Assembly: GCA_036346205.1 (NCBI GenBank)
Contig: JARFJB010000102.1
Coordinates: 1,046,501-1,110,500, forward strand
Direction of reading: 5' to 3'
DNA length: 64,000 nucleotides
Origin: Vesta saturnalis
Taxonomy: Eukaryota > Arthropoda > Insecta > Coleoptera > Lampyridae
Shown: piece by piece, positions 43,040 to 54,444 of the stretch
Position numbering within the stretch: position 1 is the first letter of the stretch
Layout of the letters: every line of letters starts with the position of its first letter
Notes under the pieces: generated by a model
Seen by the model: the letters and a program-made list of their open reading frames with translations, nothing else
The model's database searches: none
What the model was told of the DNA's origin: nothing
Translations under genes and position numbers: made by a program

Positions 43040-44956
43040 TTATGAGGCATATTTCCCTTCTACATACTCTTTAAACAAGTGCGACAGCGCTCGAGTCTGC
43101 TACACAAACCGTCAAGTCTATGCTGGTGTAGACATTCATTCCCGCGGAAATCTCTATTACACTCATCACAAACGATAGTCAGTAGACTGACAAGGGGGAC
43201 TGTTATGACAGCAGGGGCAAATGTTAGGACAATTATTGTGACGTTCGTTGAAATGTTTAGTCGAAAAGGTACAGGTCAAGCTCGTGATTACATTACAATG
43301 CGCGTCTTCAAAGATTAAATTCAAAACTTTGCGTGTGGAGCCTCTTGGGCCCTCAAACTAAACCGTCTGACTTAACCTATGATTATATACAACTATAGTG
43401 TAAATTGTTAAGCAATCTTGAAATTGCTGAATATATTCAACGGTGCCCCCAGTTATTTAAATTTACATTATCGCTAGCAAATAACTCTTGCGTCCTCCGA
43501 ACCAAAATGCACGCCCTAAACAGAAATTATCCATATTACTGATACTTATAATCCCCTTTTGAGGTTCGCAAAACTCTATAAAACTAACGCCCGTCATTTA
43601 CAGTCGTGATGGGCTACCATAACCCACCGGTAAAGCAACACTGTCTACTTGGAAATTAAGAGTATCGTTATTAAAAAACTTACATTACTCTGCAATATTT
43701 TCTCTAACATAGCCATCATTACGGGTAGAGCTCAGCTCATCTGTACGCCTGAGTCAAAACTCTAACAGCTTATCGGGGAAAATTATCGTTGGTTATCACC
43801 ATTCCAACCCTGCCTGATGGGTTAAACCCTGCACACACTTTCCCTAGTAATAATTCATCTAACGCACTCCGCAACAAAAATTCAAATTTACGAAATGTAT
43901 CTTAGCACAAAAGAAATTTGTTGTTTGCTTACCATAAGCCATGTAACAGGGGCTTGATTAGAGTCGGCGTCTTTAAGTATAAATACGACCCTCTTCGCGA
44001 ATGTATTAAATTTCTTGATATGTTGCTCTCCTGTAAACATAGTTTTAAAGTTTTTACTGTCCTCAGAGGGTATTGCATTGCCACCACCATATCTCGACTC
44101 ACGCATATCGTCGGTGCTATGAAGTTAACAATACAAATTAAGATGTGATAAATAGACGTGGGATGTTTGTACATACAACTATGTACACAGATTCCCTTGT
44201 AGGCGACGTTGTGATACAGCAAACAGTATCATAGGCTGAAGATGTTGACGGTGTCTAAAACAATACAACGTTTAAAGTTACGTAAACATTTAAATGTGAT
44301 ACAGTTTTGCATTTATAAAAAAACACTACTTACAGCGTCACATCGTGACCACCACTAACACAGCCTTCACCACCACTACCATATAATGATTCGGACATCT
44401 GTTCGGTGTTGTGAAATTAGAAATACAAATTAAGATGCGAAAACCAGACGTGCAACGTTTGTGCTTACAACTACATCCACATATTCACTTGTAGGAGGCG
44501 TAGTGACAGCAAACAATATCAGTGGCTGAAGGTGTTGACGGTTTCTAAAACAATACAAAGATTAAAGTTGTGTAAACATTTAAATGTGATGAAAATGTAT
44601 AACAAAGAATACATTTATGCATTTAATAAAAAGCATTCTACTTACAGCGTATCATCCAGCGTTTTACCACCATCGCGACCACCACCAACACGTCCTTCAA
44701 CTTTAGCTAACATCTAGAATGATAAAGAAATATTAACAATAATTTTAAAAACTGATTTGTACTTACAGTAGTCATTAATTCGGCCGGGATCTTCCGCATT
44801 TCAGTACGTAACCTTTGGAAACACTAGCTCTACTGGCGTTATAGTTTCACCAACAAAACGTTTAATAAGGTGGTAATACATCTCCACCACCTTATCTTCA
44901 GTCGCCAGCCCACCACCGAAGGTGTTCAAAGTAGTTGAAAATGATAAGTTCGACAT
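43040..44956 (-). pseudogene. N-terminal half of a Polinton-type DNA polymerase B gene, with introns
   Basis: On the minus strand a start ATG at 44,956 opens an exon with LNTFGGGLATEDKVVEMYYH and FVGETITP, ending at a GTAAGT donor (44,766). Gly-rich mini-exons follow at about 44,646-44,712 and 44,334-44,396, each with an AG acceptor and GTAAGT donor. A 72-aa exon (to about 43,935) carries FTGEQHIKKFNTFAKRVVFI and APVTWLM and ends at GTAAGC. Further down (about 43,040-43,320) a Cys/His-rich segment resembles the zinc-ribbon region that precedes the polymerase in insect Polinton-like genes. The exonuclease and polymerase domains are absent. The first exon has a frameshift (TGA at about 44,810). 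Assignment to the Polinton group is by the match to the copy at 54.4 kb and by recalled family features. Confidence 0.6.
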
Positions 44957-45179
44957 TAAAACACCGTTTAGTACGAAGTATAAACTGGAAGTGAAGATAG
45001 AGAGTGATTCATTGGTTTTATATGCCTAACTGCCCGAAGGTCACGGGTTTTAGTTAGGAAAAAACAAGTTATATGAACAATGTGACGTTCAAGCCATTTC
45101 ACATTCCGTATATTTTCCCAATTAGTCAACTTTCTAAAACGTAGAAATTTGTATAGATAACCTTATATTACGAGTTAGA

Positions 45180-45775
45180 TAATTGTAATGTCCTTCTTCA
45201 AAAACGCTCTTCAAATAACAAATTCGAATACAACCAATGCAGTTAGGTAACACAGTGAAAATTAAAAACATTCTTCAAATAACGAATTTAAATGTCGCTA
45301 ATGTAATTATGCAACACATTGCGAAAAATAGTTTACGTCTCATCTTAAAAAATACGCTTCAAGTAACAAATTCAAATCCAGACAACCTAATTATACAACA
45401 TATAGCGAATAATTTTAAGGCCTGTCGTAAAAGAAACTTCAAATAGCAATTTCAAATACGGCCAATGTAATTAGATAACACGCCGAAAATACTTTTAAGG
45501 TTAGTCTTAAAAAACACTCTTCAAGTGATAAATTCAAATACGACTAATGTAATTAGATAACACATAACGAAAATAGATTTAACACTCAACCTAAAAACAC
45601 ACTTCAAGTAGCAAAATCGTACACGACTAATGTAACTAGACAACCCACAGCGAAAATAGTTTTACTGTCCCTCTTAAAACACGTGTTTAAGTAATAAATT
45701 CAAATACTCCCAAATGTAATTAGGTAACACCTAGTGCAAATAATTTTAAAGTTCAACTTAAAACAGTTAACTGTT
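45180..45775. repeat. 80-bp tandem array, about 7 copies
   Basis: Diverged units with CACTCTTCAAGTAACAAATTC, AATGTAATTAGATAACAC and GCGAAAATAGTTTTA recur about every 80 bp. The array lies about 220 bp upstream of the polymerase start codon at 44,956. The 69-aa ORF inside is an artefact. Confidence 0.88.
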
Positions 45776-46470
45776 GAATCAAACCTCGTAAAAGCCCTTT
45801 TTTGTCTTAATAACTTTAAATTTCAAATAGATCAAACGACCTATTAGAATTTACATATTTTACTATGTTTCTTGACCGTATTTGACTTCAGGCGTTCAAA
45901 AATCTTAAGCAGTCTACAGCAATTTGTTTGTTTTTACAATATGTAATCTTATTCATCGCTTTATGAATCGCGTGTTAATTTTGCAACCTATGCTGTATTG
46001 TCACAGTAAATGCTTCTGGTACTCATATATTTTGTAACACAAAAAAGGTCTAATATCTTTTAAAACAGAGTGGGTCCTAATAAGTTTAAATCTTAATTGA
46101 TCTACATAGAATCTAACTTAATAATCTTAAAATTCAGCTAGGTCAAACTGTCTATTGTCATTTACATGTTAAAATTAATTAGAGGGTTTTGTAGATAAGT
46201 GTATTATGATTTCTTCAATCCGTAGAAATTAATTCAAAGTAACTTTTAGAATTACGTTTAAAACCTTATTTCTATATGCAAGATGTTGTTAATTTTGTAG
46301 TCTGTAAGATATTGAGAACTGAATTATGCACTGTGAATGTTTTAGATAGAATCTGTCTTAATAGTCTTAAAAATCTAAAACGTAAACATAAAAATTAGAA
46401 ACAAAGACCGTTTTGTTAGCCTTTACGTAAGTAGCTAATTAAAAGGTTTTAAATTGAATAGTGAAAGTTT
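45776..46470. repeat. degenerate long-period repeat
   Basis: TTAATA.CTTTAAA.TTCA..TAG.TCAAAC and a following CTATT.. block recur at about 45,811, 46,115 and 46,352 (spacing about 300 and 240 bp). No gene. Confidence 0.5.
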
Positions 46471-48231
46471 GTCGCACTTTTGGTTCTCACTGTATACATA
46501 TGTAGGTATAGAAGGTTATGCAATCAACTTCTTTCTCACTATCGGTAAATTGACTTATTAGATCATTTTACAACTTTTGGCCAAGTTTCGCAAGATCGGC
46601 CATGATGTCTGGACGTGTGTCTGTGTGTCTGTGTGTGTGTCTGTGTGTGTTTGTCTGTTTGTCTGTTTGTCTGTGTGTCTGTGTGGCTGTGTCTGTGTGG
46701 CTTTGTGTCTGTGTGCCAGTGTGTCTATGTATGTCCGTGTATCTCCGTGTCCGTGTGCCAGTGTGCCCGTGTGTCCGTGTGTTTGTGTGTCCGTATGTCC
46801 GTGGTGTGACCGTGTGTATTTAAGCTTGTTTTCATTTCGCTTGGAGCTGATTAGATTTTGGAAGAAAAATCCAGCGGATGAGAGGGGGTTTATTTGGGGC
46901 AGTGTTTGGATTTTACCAAATATTTCTATGTAATTTTTTTATACGATGCGTAATTTAGCGGCAAATAATTCCTAAAGTAGAATTTAAGTGTTAGTTAAAA
47001 TTTTATCAATATCTGAATAACGATTAATTTTATAAGAAAACATGTGATATATTTTAAGGAAATTTTAATTTTACATAACTTTTCTTGATGAAGTTTTTAA
47101 TATAACGAAATGTATGTCTAAAAATAATTTAAATATGAATGTAAATGGTTAAACAGTGTATTTTAAATCTTATAGAACGTTTAAATCTTAGTTATCATGT
47201 ATTGTATGAAAACAAGGCAACATTGTAAAAACAAAACAATAATATATGTCAAAATCACGTTTAAAATTTCACGTCAGATTGAGATTAACAGTCATAAATA
47301 GATGTTAACTTAAAAATTCCAAAGATCCCTGTTTACAAAAGATCAATAATACAGTTCAGCCATATTCGTGCATTAAGTAGAAAGAGGTCACTTAAGGACT
47401 GAGAGTCATCACTGGTAGGTAGGCCGAGGAGTCAGCGGTGTGAGGTTGGGGTCGTAGTTTCAGTGGCGTTTTCAACCCTTGAAGGAAATTTTAACCCCTT
47501 GAGGTGATTTTAGCCGAACTAGTGTGCTTTTAGCTGAATTAAGAGCCTTTTGTCAGTTCAGCCCTGAATGAGAGTGGGGCGCTTCTTTGGAGGCGACTTT
47601 CAGCCCTTGATGAAATTTTCAACCTTGAAGGCATTTGACCCTAATTAAGCCCTTCATGGCAGTATTACAGGGCCTGAGGTGCCACTTTCCCTAGTTTCTG
47701 ATTGGTGCAAGGATTCGCCCTTTCTGATTGGTTACGGGTCGGGTCTTGTTGACCATTTTGGAGGTCATTTTCGGCAGGTGAAATTTAAAATTGATTCTAA
47801 TAAGGGCTCATAAGAAAGGTATAGGACAGTCACTGGTTTCTGATGTTGGCACATTTTGTTTTTAATTATAAGACATAAGTCATCCGCTAATCTTTATGAC
47901 GTCATAATCAAAGCCATTTTGTTGAGAGAAATAAATTCAAGGTATTGGTCTGAAATCGTGTTCTATCAAAGCACCTTGGTTATTACCAAGATCAATTTGT
48001 GTTTAATAATTTATTATAAGAATACTATTTTTACATATGTATATGTCAAATCTCATAACATAATAACGCATCCTAATTGAATATTACAGGGTTGTTTTGC
48101 CTGTTGATGCTCGCATTGAGACATCTCTATTCTTCAGCCGCTCTTATGTTGATGTATACCCTGGTCCTTGGCCTTTAAAAACGTTCATTTAAATTCAGCC
48201 AGCTCCACAATTACCCTCTCGTCGTACTTTA
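46471..48231 (+). repeat. 1.76 kb dispersed repeat, copy 1
   Basis: A direct copy lies at 50,141-52,000. It begins CTTTTGGTTCTCACTGTATA and ends CTCTCGTCGTACTTTA. It contains a GTGTGTCTGT microsatellite (46,612-46,815), a T-rich AT section and a GC-richer section with CCCTTGA.. units and TGACGTCA at 47,897. No transposase or RT was seen. The 118-aa ORF at 46,577 is mostly microsatellite with a short LELIRFWKKNPADERGF tail shared with copy 2. Compared with copy 2 it lacks many single bases in homopolymers, which may be sequencing error. Confidence 0.88.
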
Positions 48232-48699
48232 AAAGTTCAAACTTCCCGCCATAACCATTACAGGGTCCTGTATATACTTTTAAAACATACCGCTTGGTGG
48301 AGCCAACGATATTACACAGAACATTAGTTTATACACAACTAGATGAAACCACTAATGAATTTAAATTTTGAGGCAAGGGATTCACTAGAAGGGGGTGAAG
48401 ATCCAAGAGCAAGTTCCAAAGACCTATACTTGTTTACAAGTTAGCATTGGGGCCCTTTATTAGAATACAAATTCAAATTTTGCTCCAAGTGGATAACGAC
48501 AATGGGCGCAGGCCCACGAACAAGTTCTCATCACAAGGAGAAGTAGGCCCCGAGAGTAAGTTGCGAAGCACTGTACCTGTGTTATAAGTCAGCATTACGC
48601 CTCCTTATTAAAATACAAATACAAATTTTCCGACAGGGGTCACGACAAGGGGATGAAGGCCAACGAATAAGTTCTTAAGATCTATGCCAAAAGGGCCTT
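48232..48699. repeat. degenerate tandem repeat, unit about 115-150 bp
   Basis: Words like AAGTTCC/AAGTTCTC, AAGTCAGCATTACG and AATACAAATTCAAATTTT recur between 48,370 and 48,690 in two to three diverged copies. No gene. Confidence 0.55.
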
Positions 48700-49029
48700 A
48701 ATCGACAATATGGCCGACAAGATGGTTGACAAGATGGCGGAAATTATGGCAGCCAATATTCCGGGCAAGATGACCGCCGGTTACGTGACTTCCCCACCAC
48801 TTAGCTCGGTCCATCCCCACCCCTTGGTGGAGTGGGATATGACGTCACAACAAGTGGTGGGAGAAACTAGGCCCCTTATACTAGTGTATACAACGGGCAA
48901 TGTCTCGTCCTTTGAACGAAAAGACTGAAGTAGTATCTTTGGTACAGTTATAATCGCAATTAACTAATGTAAAAGTGTCGAGAAAAGATAAATACAAATA
49001 AAACACATAAACAACATTAAATCCTTATT
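48700..49029. other. ATGGC-rich segment followed by non-coding DNA
   Basis: 48,707-48,755 repeats a GACAAGATGGC theme (ATGGCC, ATGGCG, ATGGCA). A palindromic TGACGTCA is at 48,840. The 72-aa ORF through it is compositionally repeat-driven and I do not call it a gene. Confidence 0.45.
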
Positions 49030-49690
49030 TTAAAATATGTTCGAAATGTTCGGCTAGCATCTCTTGGCAAATAAACATTCGGTTCGAGAATGCTTCCCTA
49101 ACGTTCTGGAGAATTTCTCGGGTTACTTGTGCACAAACTTCAATGCAAGTTGACGAAATTCTTCTAAAGACCAGATTTATTGTACAAACCCGTGATTAAA
49201 GGAAACCTCATAGAAAGTAATGAATATCGGCCCTAAAATGTGATTACCCAAAATGCCCGACCAAACATTAAATTTTTAGGGAAACTGTATGTACTTCACG
49301 AAATAAATGTGGATTTTCATCACATTTTTTTTATTACGTCATTTGCAATTTTGAGTGTTAATTCTCCGTTCAGATAAAACGTGCTCTCGTGGGTAAAACA
49401 AACATGTTATGGATAGTCAGGATTTCTTACGAGCCTCTCTGACATAATCTTGCAAAGTTGGAGTCACCTATTAGGATCGTATTCTGCCAATTCATGAAGA
49501 AGTTGCATCCGGTATGGATGAAATGTATACTTTTTCAAAATTTGCTTGATTGAGGAACGGAAAACATTGGTTGTACTGGCCACTGCTTTCGCACTTTGTT
49601 CAGGATTCATTACCACTTCAGCAATTACCTGTATTTTCATATTTTCTGTAATGCTGGGTCTCCCTGATCTTGGTGCGTCGTTTTCTGTCC
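49030..49690 (-). pseudogene. mariner-like (DUF4817-type) transposase relic
   Basis: Minus-strand frames give APRSGRPSITENMKIQVIAE and NVFRSSIKQILKKYTFHPYR. The block CFTHESTFYLNGE (about 49,375) follows, in which the first catalytic Asp appears as His, then badly decayed sequence to a C-terminal part near 49,050. There are multiple stops. No inverted repeats were identified around it. Confidence 0.75.
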
Positions 49691-50140
49691 CTATTGATAG
49701 AAATTTTGACAGTATATTATAAAAAAACCACCATGAAAACTGCGAGTAGCTTTACCATACACTTTATAGTTTGACAACTAAACGTCAGAGTAAAAACCAT
49801 AACAACAGTCATCTGTCACATTTTGTAGTACGTTCAGAATCAGTTAATGATTGTATCACCGTAACAGGGGGTTGAAAATGAAATTGGGAGTCACACGAAT
49901 ACGAGTTATTCAAATGTTTTCAAATTAGGCAGTTGATTTAAGAATGAAAGTACCTTTAAAATGAGGTGTCACACGATCCCCATACCCGTAAGAACAAAAA
50001 CTACAAAATGACGCCCAGCTGTCATTTATTAACTTTCGGTAGCGGTTTTTACGTCAAAAAATAGTCCTTTTATTTTATAATAACACACCAAATTGCACGA
50101 TAGAAGCAGTTAGCGTTCAATACTTAGGGGGGGGGGGGGC
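49691..50140. other. non-coding stretch ending in a G13 run
   Basis: No gene. A run of 13 G (50,127-50,139) immediately precedes repeat copy 2. Confidence 0.7.
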
Positions 50141-52000
50141 GACGCGCTTTTGGTTCTCACTGTATACATATGTAGGTATAGAAGGTTATGCAATCAACTT
50201 CTTTCTCACTATCGGTAAATTGACTTATTAGATCATTTTACAACTTTTGGCCAAGTTTCGCAAGATCGGCCATGATGTATGGACGTGTGTCTCTGTGTCT
50301 CTGTGCCTGTGTGTCTGTGTGTCTGTGTGTCTGTGTGGCTTTGTGTCTGTGTGTCTGTTTGTCTGTGTCTGTGTGCTGTGTGTCTGTGTGTCTGTGTATC
50401 TTTGTGTCTGTGTGCCAGTGTGTCTATGTATGTCCGTATATCTCCGTGTCCGTGTGCCCGTGTGTCCGTGTGTTTGTGTGTCCGTATGTCCGTGGTGTGA
50501 CCGTGTGTATTTAAGCTTGTTTTCATTTCGCTTGGAGCTGATTAGATTTTGGAAGAAAAATCCAGCGGATGAGAGGGGGTTTATTTGGGGCAGTGTTTGG
50601 ATTTTACCAAATATTTCTATGTAATTTTTTTATACGATGCGTAATTTAGCGGCAAATAATTCCTGAAGTAGAATTTAAGTGTTAGTTAAAATTTTATCAA
50701 TATCTGAATAACGATTAATTTTATAAGAAAACATGTGATATATTTTTAAGGAAATTTTAATTTTACATAACTTTTCTTGATGAAGTTTCTTAATATAACG
50801 AAATGTATGTCTAAAAATAATTTAAATATGAATGTAAATGGTTAAACAGTGTATTTTTAATATCTTATAGAAGCGGCTTTTTTTTAGTTATCATGTATTG
50901 TATGAAAACAATGCAACATTGTAAAAACAAAAACAATAATATATGTCAGAATCACGTTTAAAATTTCACGTCAGATTGAGATTAACAGTCATAAATAGAT
51001 GATAACTTAAAAAAATATCCAAAGCCGCCCGTTTCTACAAAAGATCAATAATACAGTTCAGCCATATTCGTGCATTTAAGTAGAAAGAGGTCACTTAAGG
51101 ATGTGACGTCATCAGTGTGGTAGGGGCGGAGTGGGGGGGGGGGAGTCAGCGTGGGGTGTGAGGTTGGGGTCGGCTTCGTTTCAGTGGCGTTTTTCAACCC
51201 TTGATGGAATTTTTAACCCCTTGAGGGTGATTTTATCCCGAACTAGTGTGCTTTTGGCTGAATTAAGAGCCTTTTTGTCAGTTCAGCCCCTGAATGAGAG
51301 TGGGGCCCGCTTCTTTTTGGAGGCGACTTTCAGCCCTTGATGAAATTTTCAACCCCTTGAAGGCATTTGACCCCTAATTAAGCCCTTCATGGCAGTATTA
51401 AGAGGGCTTGAGAGTAGGCCACTTTCCCTAGTTTCTGATTGGTGCAAGGATTCCGCCCCCTGGTATCTGATTGGTTACGGGTCGGGGCTTGTCGACCATT
51501 TTGGAGGTCATTTTGTCGGCCATGGTGGGAAATTTAAAAATTGTGTTCTGATAAGGGGCTCATAAGACAGGTACAGGACAGTCACTGGTTTCTGATTGTT
51601 GGCGGCCATTTTGTTTTTAATTATAAGACATAAGTCATCCGCTATCTTGTATGACGTCATAATCAAAGCCATTTTGTAGAGAGAAATAAATTCAAGGTTA
51701 TGGTCTGAAATCGTGTTCTATCAAAGCACCTTGGTTATTACCGGTCATAAAAAGGGGTGTTTAATAATTTATTATAAGCAATACTATTTTTACATCTCGT
51801 GTAGTATGTCAATCTCAACATAACATAATAACGCATCTTCTAATTGAATATTACAGCGGTTGTTTTGCCTGTTGATGCTCGCATTGAGACATCTCTACTC
51901 TTCAGCCGCTCGTTTTATTGATGTATACCCTGGTCCTCGGCCTTAAAAACCATTCATTTAAATTCAGCCAGCTCTACAATTACCCTCTCGTCGTACTTTA
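50141..52000 (+). repeat. 1.86 kb dispersed repeat, copy 2
   Basis: Same order as copy 1 at 46.5 kb, with a slightly shorter GTGTGTCT array (50,284-50,512), an 11-G run (51,133-51,143) and TGACGTCA at 51,104 and 51,652. GC-richer segments contain GGCCATTTTG-type words. No coding capacity beyond the shared short tail was found, so a non-autonomous element is likely. Its class is unknown. Confidence 0.88.
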
Positions 52001-53234
52001 TTGCTATGAATCCAAGATTCAACACCGTTCCTTAATATTTTTAAAAGGCATGTTGTTGCATGTGGATAAATCCATACCTGTAATTATAACAGCATTAAAA
52101 ATTCGCATAGGTAGTTAAATAAAAGATGACATCCTCCTTATCTGCTAGATCTCCAGCAACAGTTGGCTTCTCAGCGGTTTTCTCAGTGTCTTTGACGCCA
52201 CTCTCATTTTATTCCTTTACGAGTCCATCATCATCATATACGTAAAATTTTGCGATGTGATGCTTTCAACGAAGCCGTTTTCCAAGGAGTGATGTTTTTA
52301 AAGTTAACATGTATTTATTTAAGACTATTAATTTCATATATAGATAACTTTTTTTATGTTTTACAATGTGATTTATTTTTCGTAATGGACTTATTATAAA
52401 AGAGTGCACAATTATCCTAAAAAATCTTATTAAAACTATTATTACATTTCTTTTAATTTCCATTTTTTAAGTTGGAAAGTCGTGTGGAGAGAAAACATAC
52501 AATTAGCGTTACCCAAATTTTCATTTGATATTATGCAATATAGTTATAATTTAATTATAATTTTTAGTTTATTTTACTTATTAAAAAATATATCCACTGG
52601 TTTTTAAATAAGGAATTTTATTTACGGTCTATCTACTTTCTATAATTTTTAATTAGGAGAGCGAATATTTTCGAAGTGATTAAATGCAAATATACGGAAT
52701 TTACTTATTGTTGTGGTATGACTTTCCTAATTCCCGACTCATGCAAGGCCGCGTCCCCTAGAGCATTCAATTCAAAAACCTTGATTTGATTTTACTACAG
52801 GTCGTTAGCGTGACACAGCGTATAGGAATTTATTTTCACACAGGTTAAATGATTTTACCTTCAGAATATATTATATAAATACAAAATTTACTTTAAAATA
52901 ATAAAATGGGTAATTAAGTAATTAGGTTCTGAACAATTACCTATTAGAAATAAAACTCGATATGTACTGCAAAATAGAAAATGTGGATGTCTTGTATTTA
53001 TCTAATTACTAGTTAAGAAAAAAATCTAGAAGAAAACTTACAAATAAATATAAATTGTACAATTAGAATTAGATCAGATAATGTTATACTCCAGGTAGAA
53101 ATCGGAAAAGAGTGGTATTTTTTTGTGTCTAATAAAGAAGGAAATGTGTATAACAAATAGCATGTTTATATGAATACAAAATATTATTGTCGTGGAAACT
53201 ACTTTCGGTAAAAGCATAATACCGCAAAATTTTA
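52001..53234. other. AT-rich non-coding stretch
   Basis: No gene recognised. 52,760-52,800 (CCTAGAGCATTCAATTCAAAA) resembles one piece of the 208-bp repeat that starts at 53.2 kb. Confidence 0.5.
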
Positions 53235-53960
53235 CCTGTGTGATTCAGATTACATCTTACAAAAAACACCTTGTAGCAAATCAAATTAAGGTTCTTTTTT
53301 TATTAACTGAGCTCAAATACCGCCAAGAGACACGCTAAAAGCGTATAAATAAGAATGCTCACATTCATCTAACTGTATTTTAAGTTTATTACGGTACATT
53401 TCATTAAACGAAGACTAGAACACTCAAATGATAAAGGACTGTGTTGATTCAGATTATATCTTACAAAAAACACCCTGTAGCAAATAAAATTAAGATTTTT
53501 TGATTGATTGAATTCGAATATTGACATGAAACACACACTAAAACATGCAAATGAGAATGCTTACATTGATACATCTTGATTTTAAGTTTATTAAGGCAGA
53601 TTTCATTTAACGAAGTTTCTAGAACAATCATTTCAAAAAGGACTGCGTTGGTTCAGATTAAATCTTTCAAAAATAACCTGTATCGAAGCAAATTAAGACT
53701 TCTTGATTGACTGACATCTAATACTGTCAAGAAACACATGCTAAAACGTATAAATGAAAATGCCCACATTGATTCATCTGCATTTTAAGTATATTAAGAC
53801 GGATCACATTTTAACGCATCCTCTAGAACATTCAATTCAAAAAGGTTTGTATTGATGGAGATTATACCTTAACACCCTACAGGAAATCAAATTAAGATAT
53901 TTGATTAGCTAAAGTCGAATACGGTCAAGAAACGTACTAAAAAGGTATCGTAAAGTTTTA
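53235..53960. repeat. 208-bp tandem array, about 3.5 copies
   Basis: GATTCAGATTATATCTTAC and variants start units at about 53,235, 53,447, 53,651 and 53,857. Each has a CACCCTGTAGCAAAT-like word, CACATTGAT.CATCT and TCTAGAACATTCA. It lies about 500 bp upstream of the second polymerase relic. Confidence 0.88.
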
Positions 53961-54099
53961 AACTTAATTTTGAAGACGTTCATTTGGAGACAGCTTCCGC
54001 ACTCATCTTACATATAGAAATAACGTTTTAAAAAATCAAATCTAAAATACTACTTTGAATTAATCTACAGCTGAATCAATTCATAATACAGAGCTATCT

Positions 54100-54345
54100 A
54101 TACAAAATATCTAAGGAATTTTAGAATGTCAGTTAATTATGCAAATATGTGAAAGGTGAAAGGAGATTGAAAATGTAATTACTGCTACTACGCTACTTGT
54201 TTTTCCCGTTTTAAACCGAAAAATGTCTAATGAATTTTAGGTCAGTTAATTATCCATTATGTGAAATGTTAAATGATCTTAAAAATGTAATTACTCCGTT
54301 GCCACTGTTTGAACAATTTGTTTTTCCTGTTTTAAACGGTTTTGC
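54100..54345. repeat. 119-bp tandem duplication
   Basis: GAATTTTAG..GTCAGTTAATTAT..ATGTGAAA through TTGTTTTTCC.GTTTTAAAC occurs twice (from about 54,116 and 54,233). Confidence 0.8.
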
Positions 54346-54444
54346 TTAAAAAACCAGTGTAATTAGTTGGTGTCCCTATAAAAGTCAATGAATTACGCTC
54401 TAATCTTATTAACAGTTCATACAGCTTGTTAAAACTGTGCTATA

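Noticed and set aside
46577..46933. 118-aa ORF as a real gene (and 125-aa counterpart at 50,247)
   Set aside because: Most residues are translated GTGTGTCT microsatellite. The shared tail is explained by recent duplication of the DNA.
48710..48928. 72-aa ORF starting MADKMVDKMAEIMA
   Set aside because: N-terminus is a translated GACAAGATGGC repeat, and the rest has no motif.
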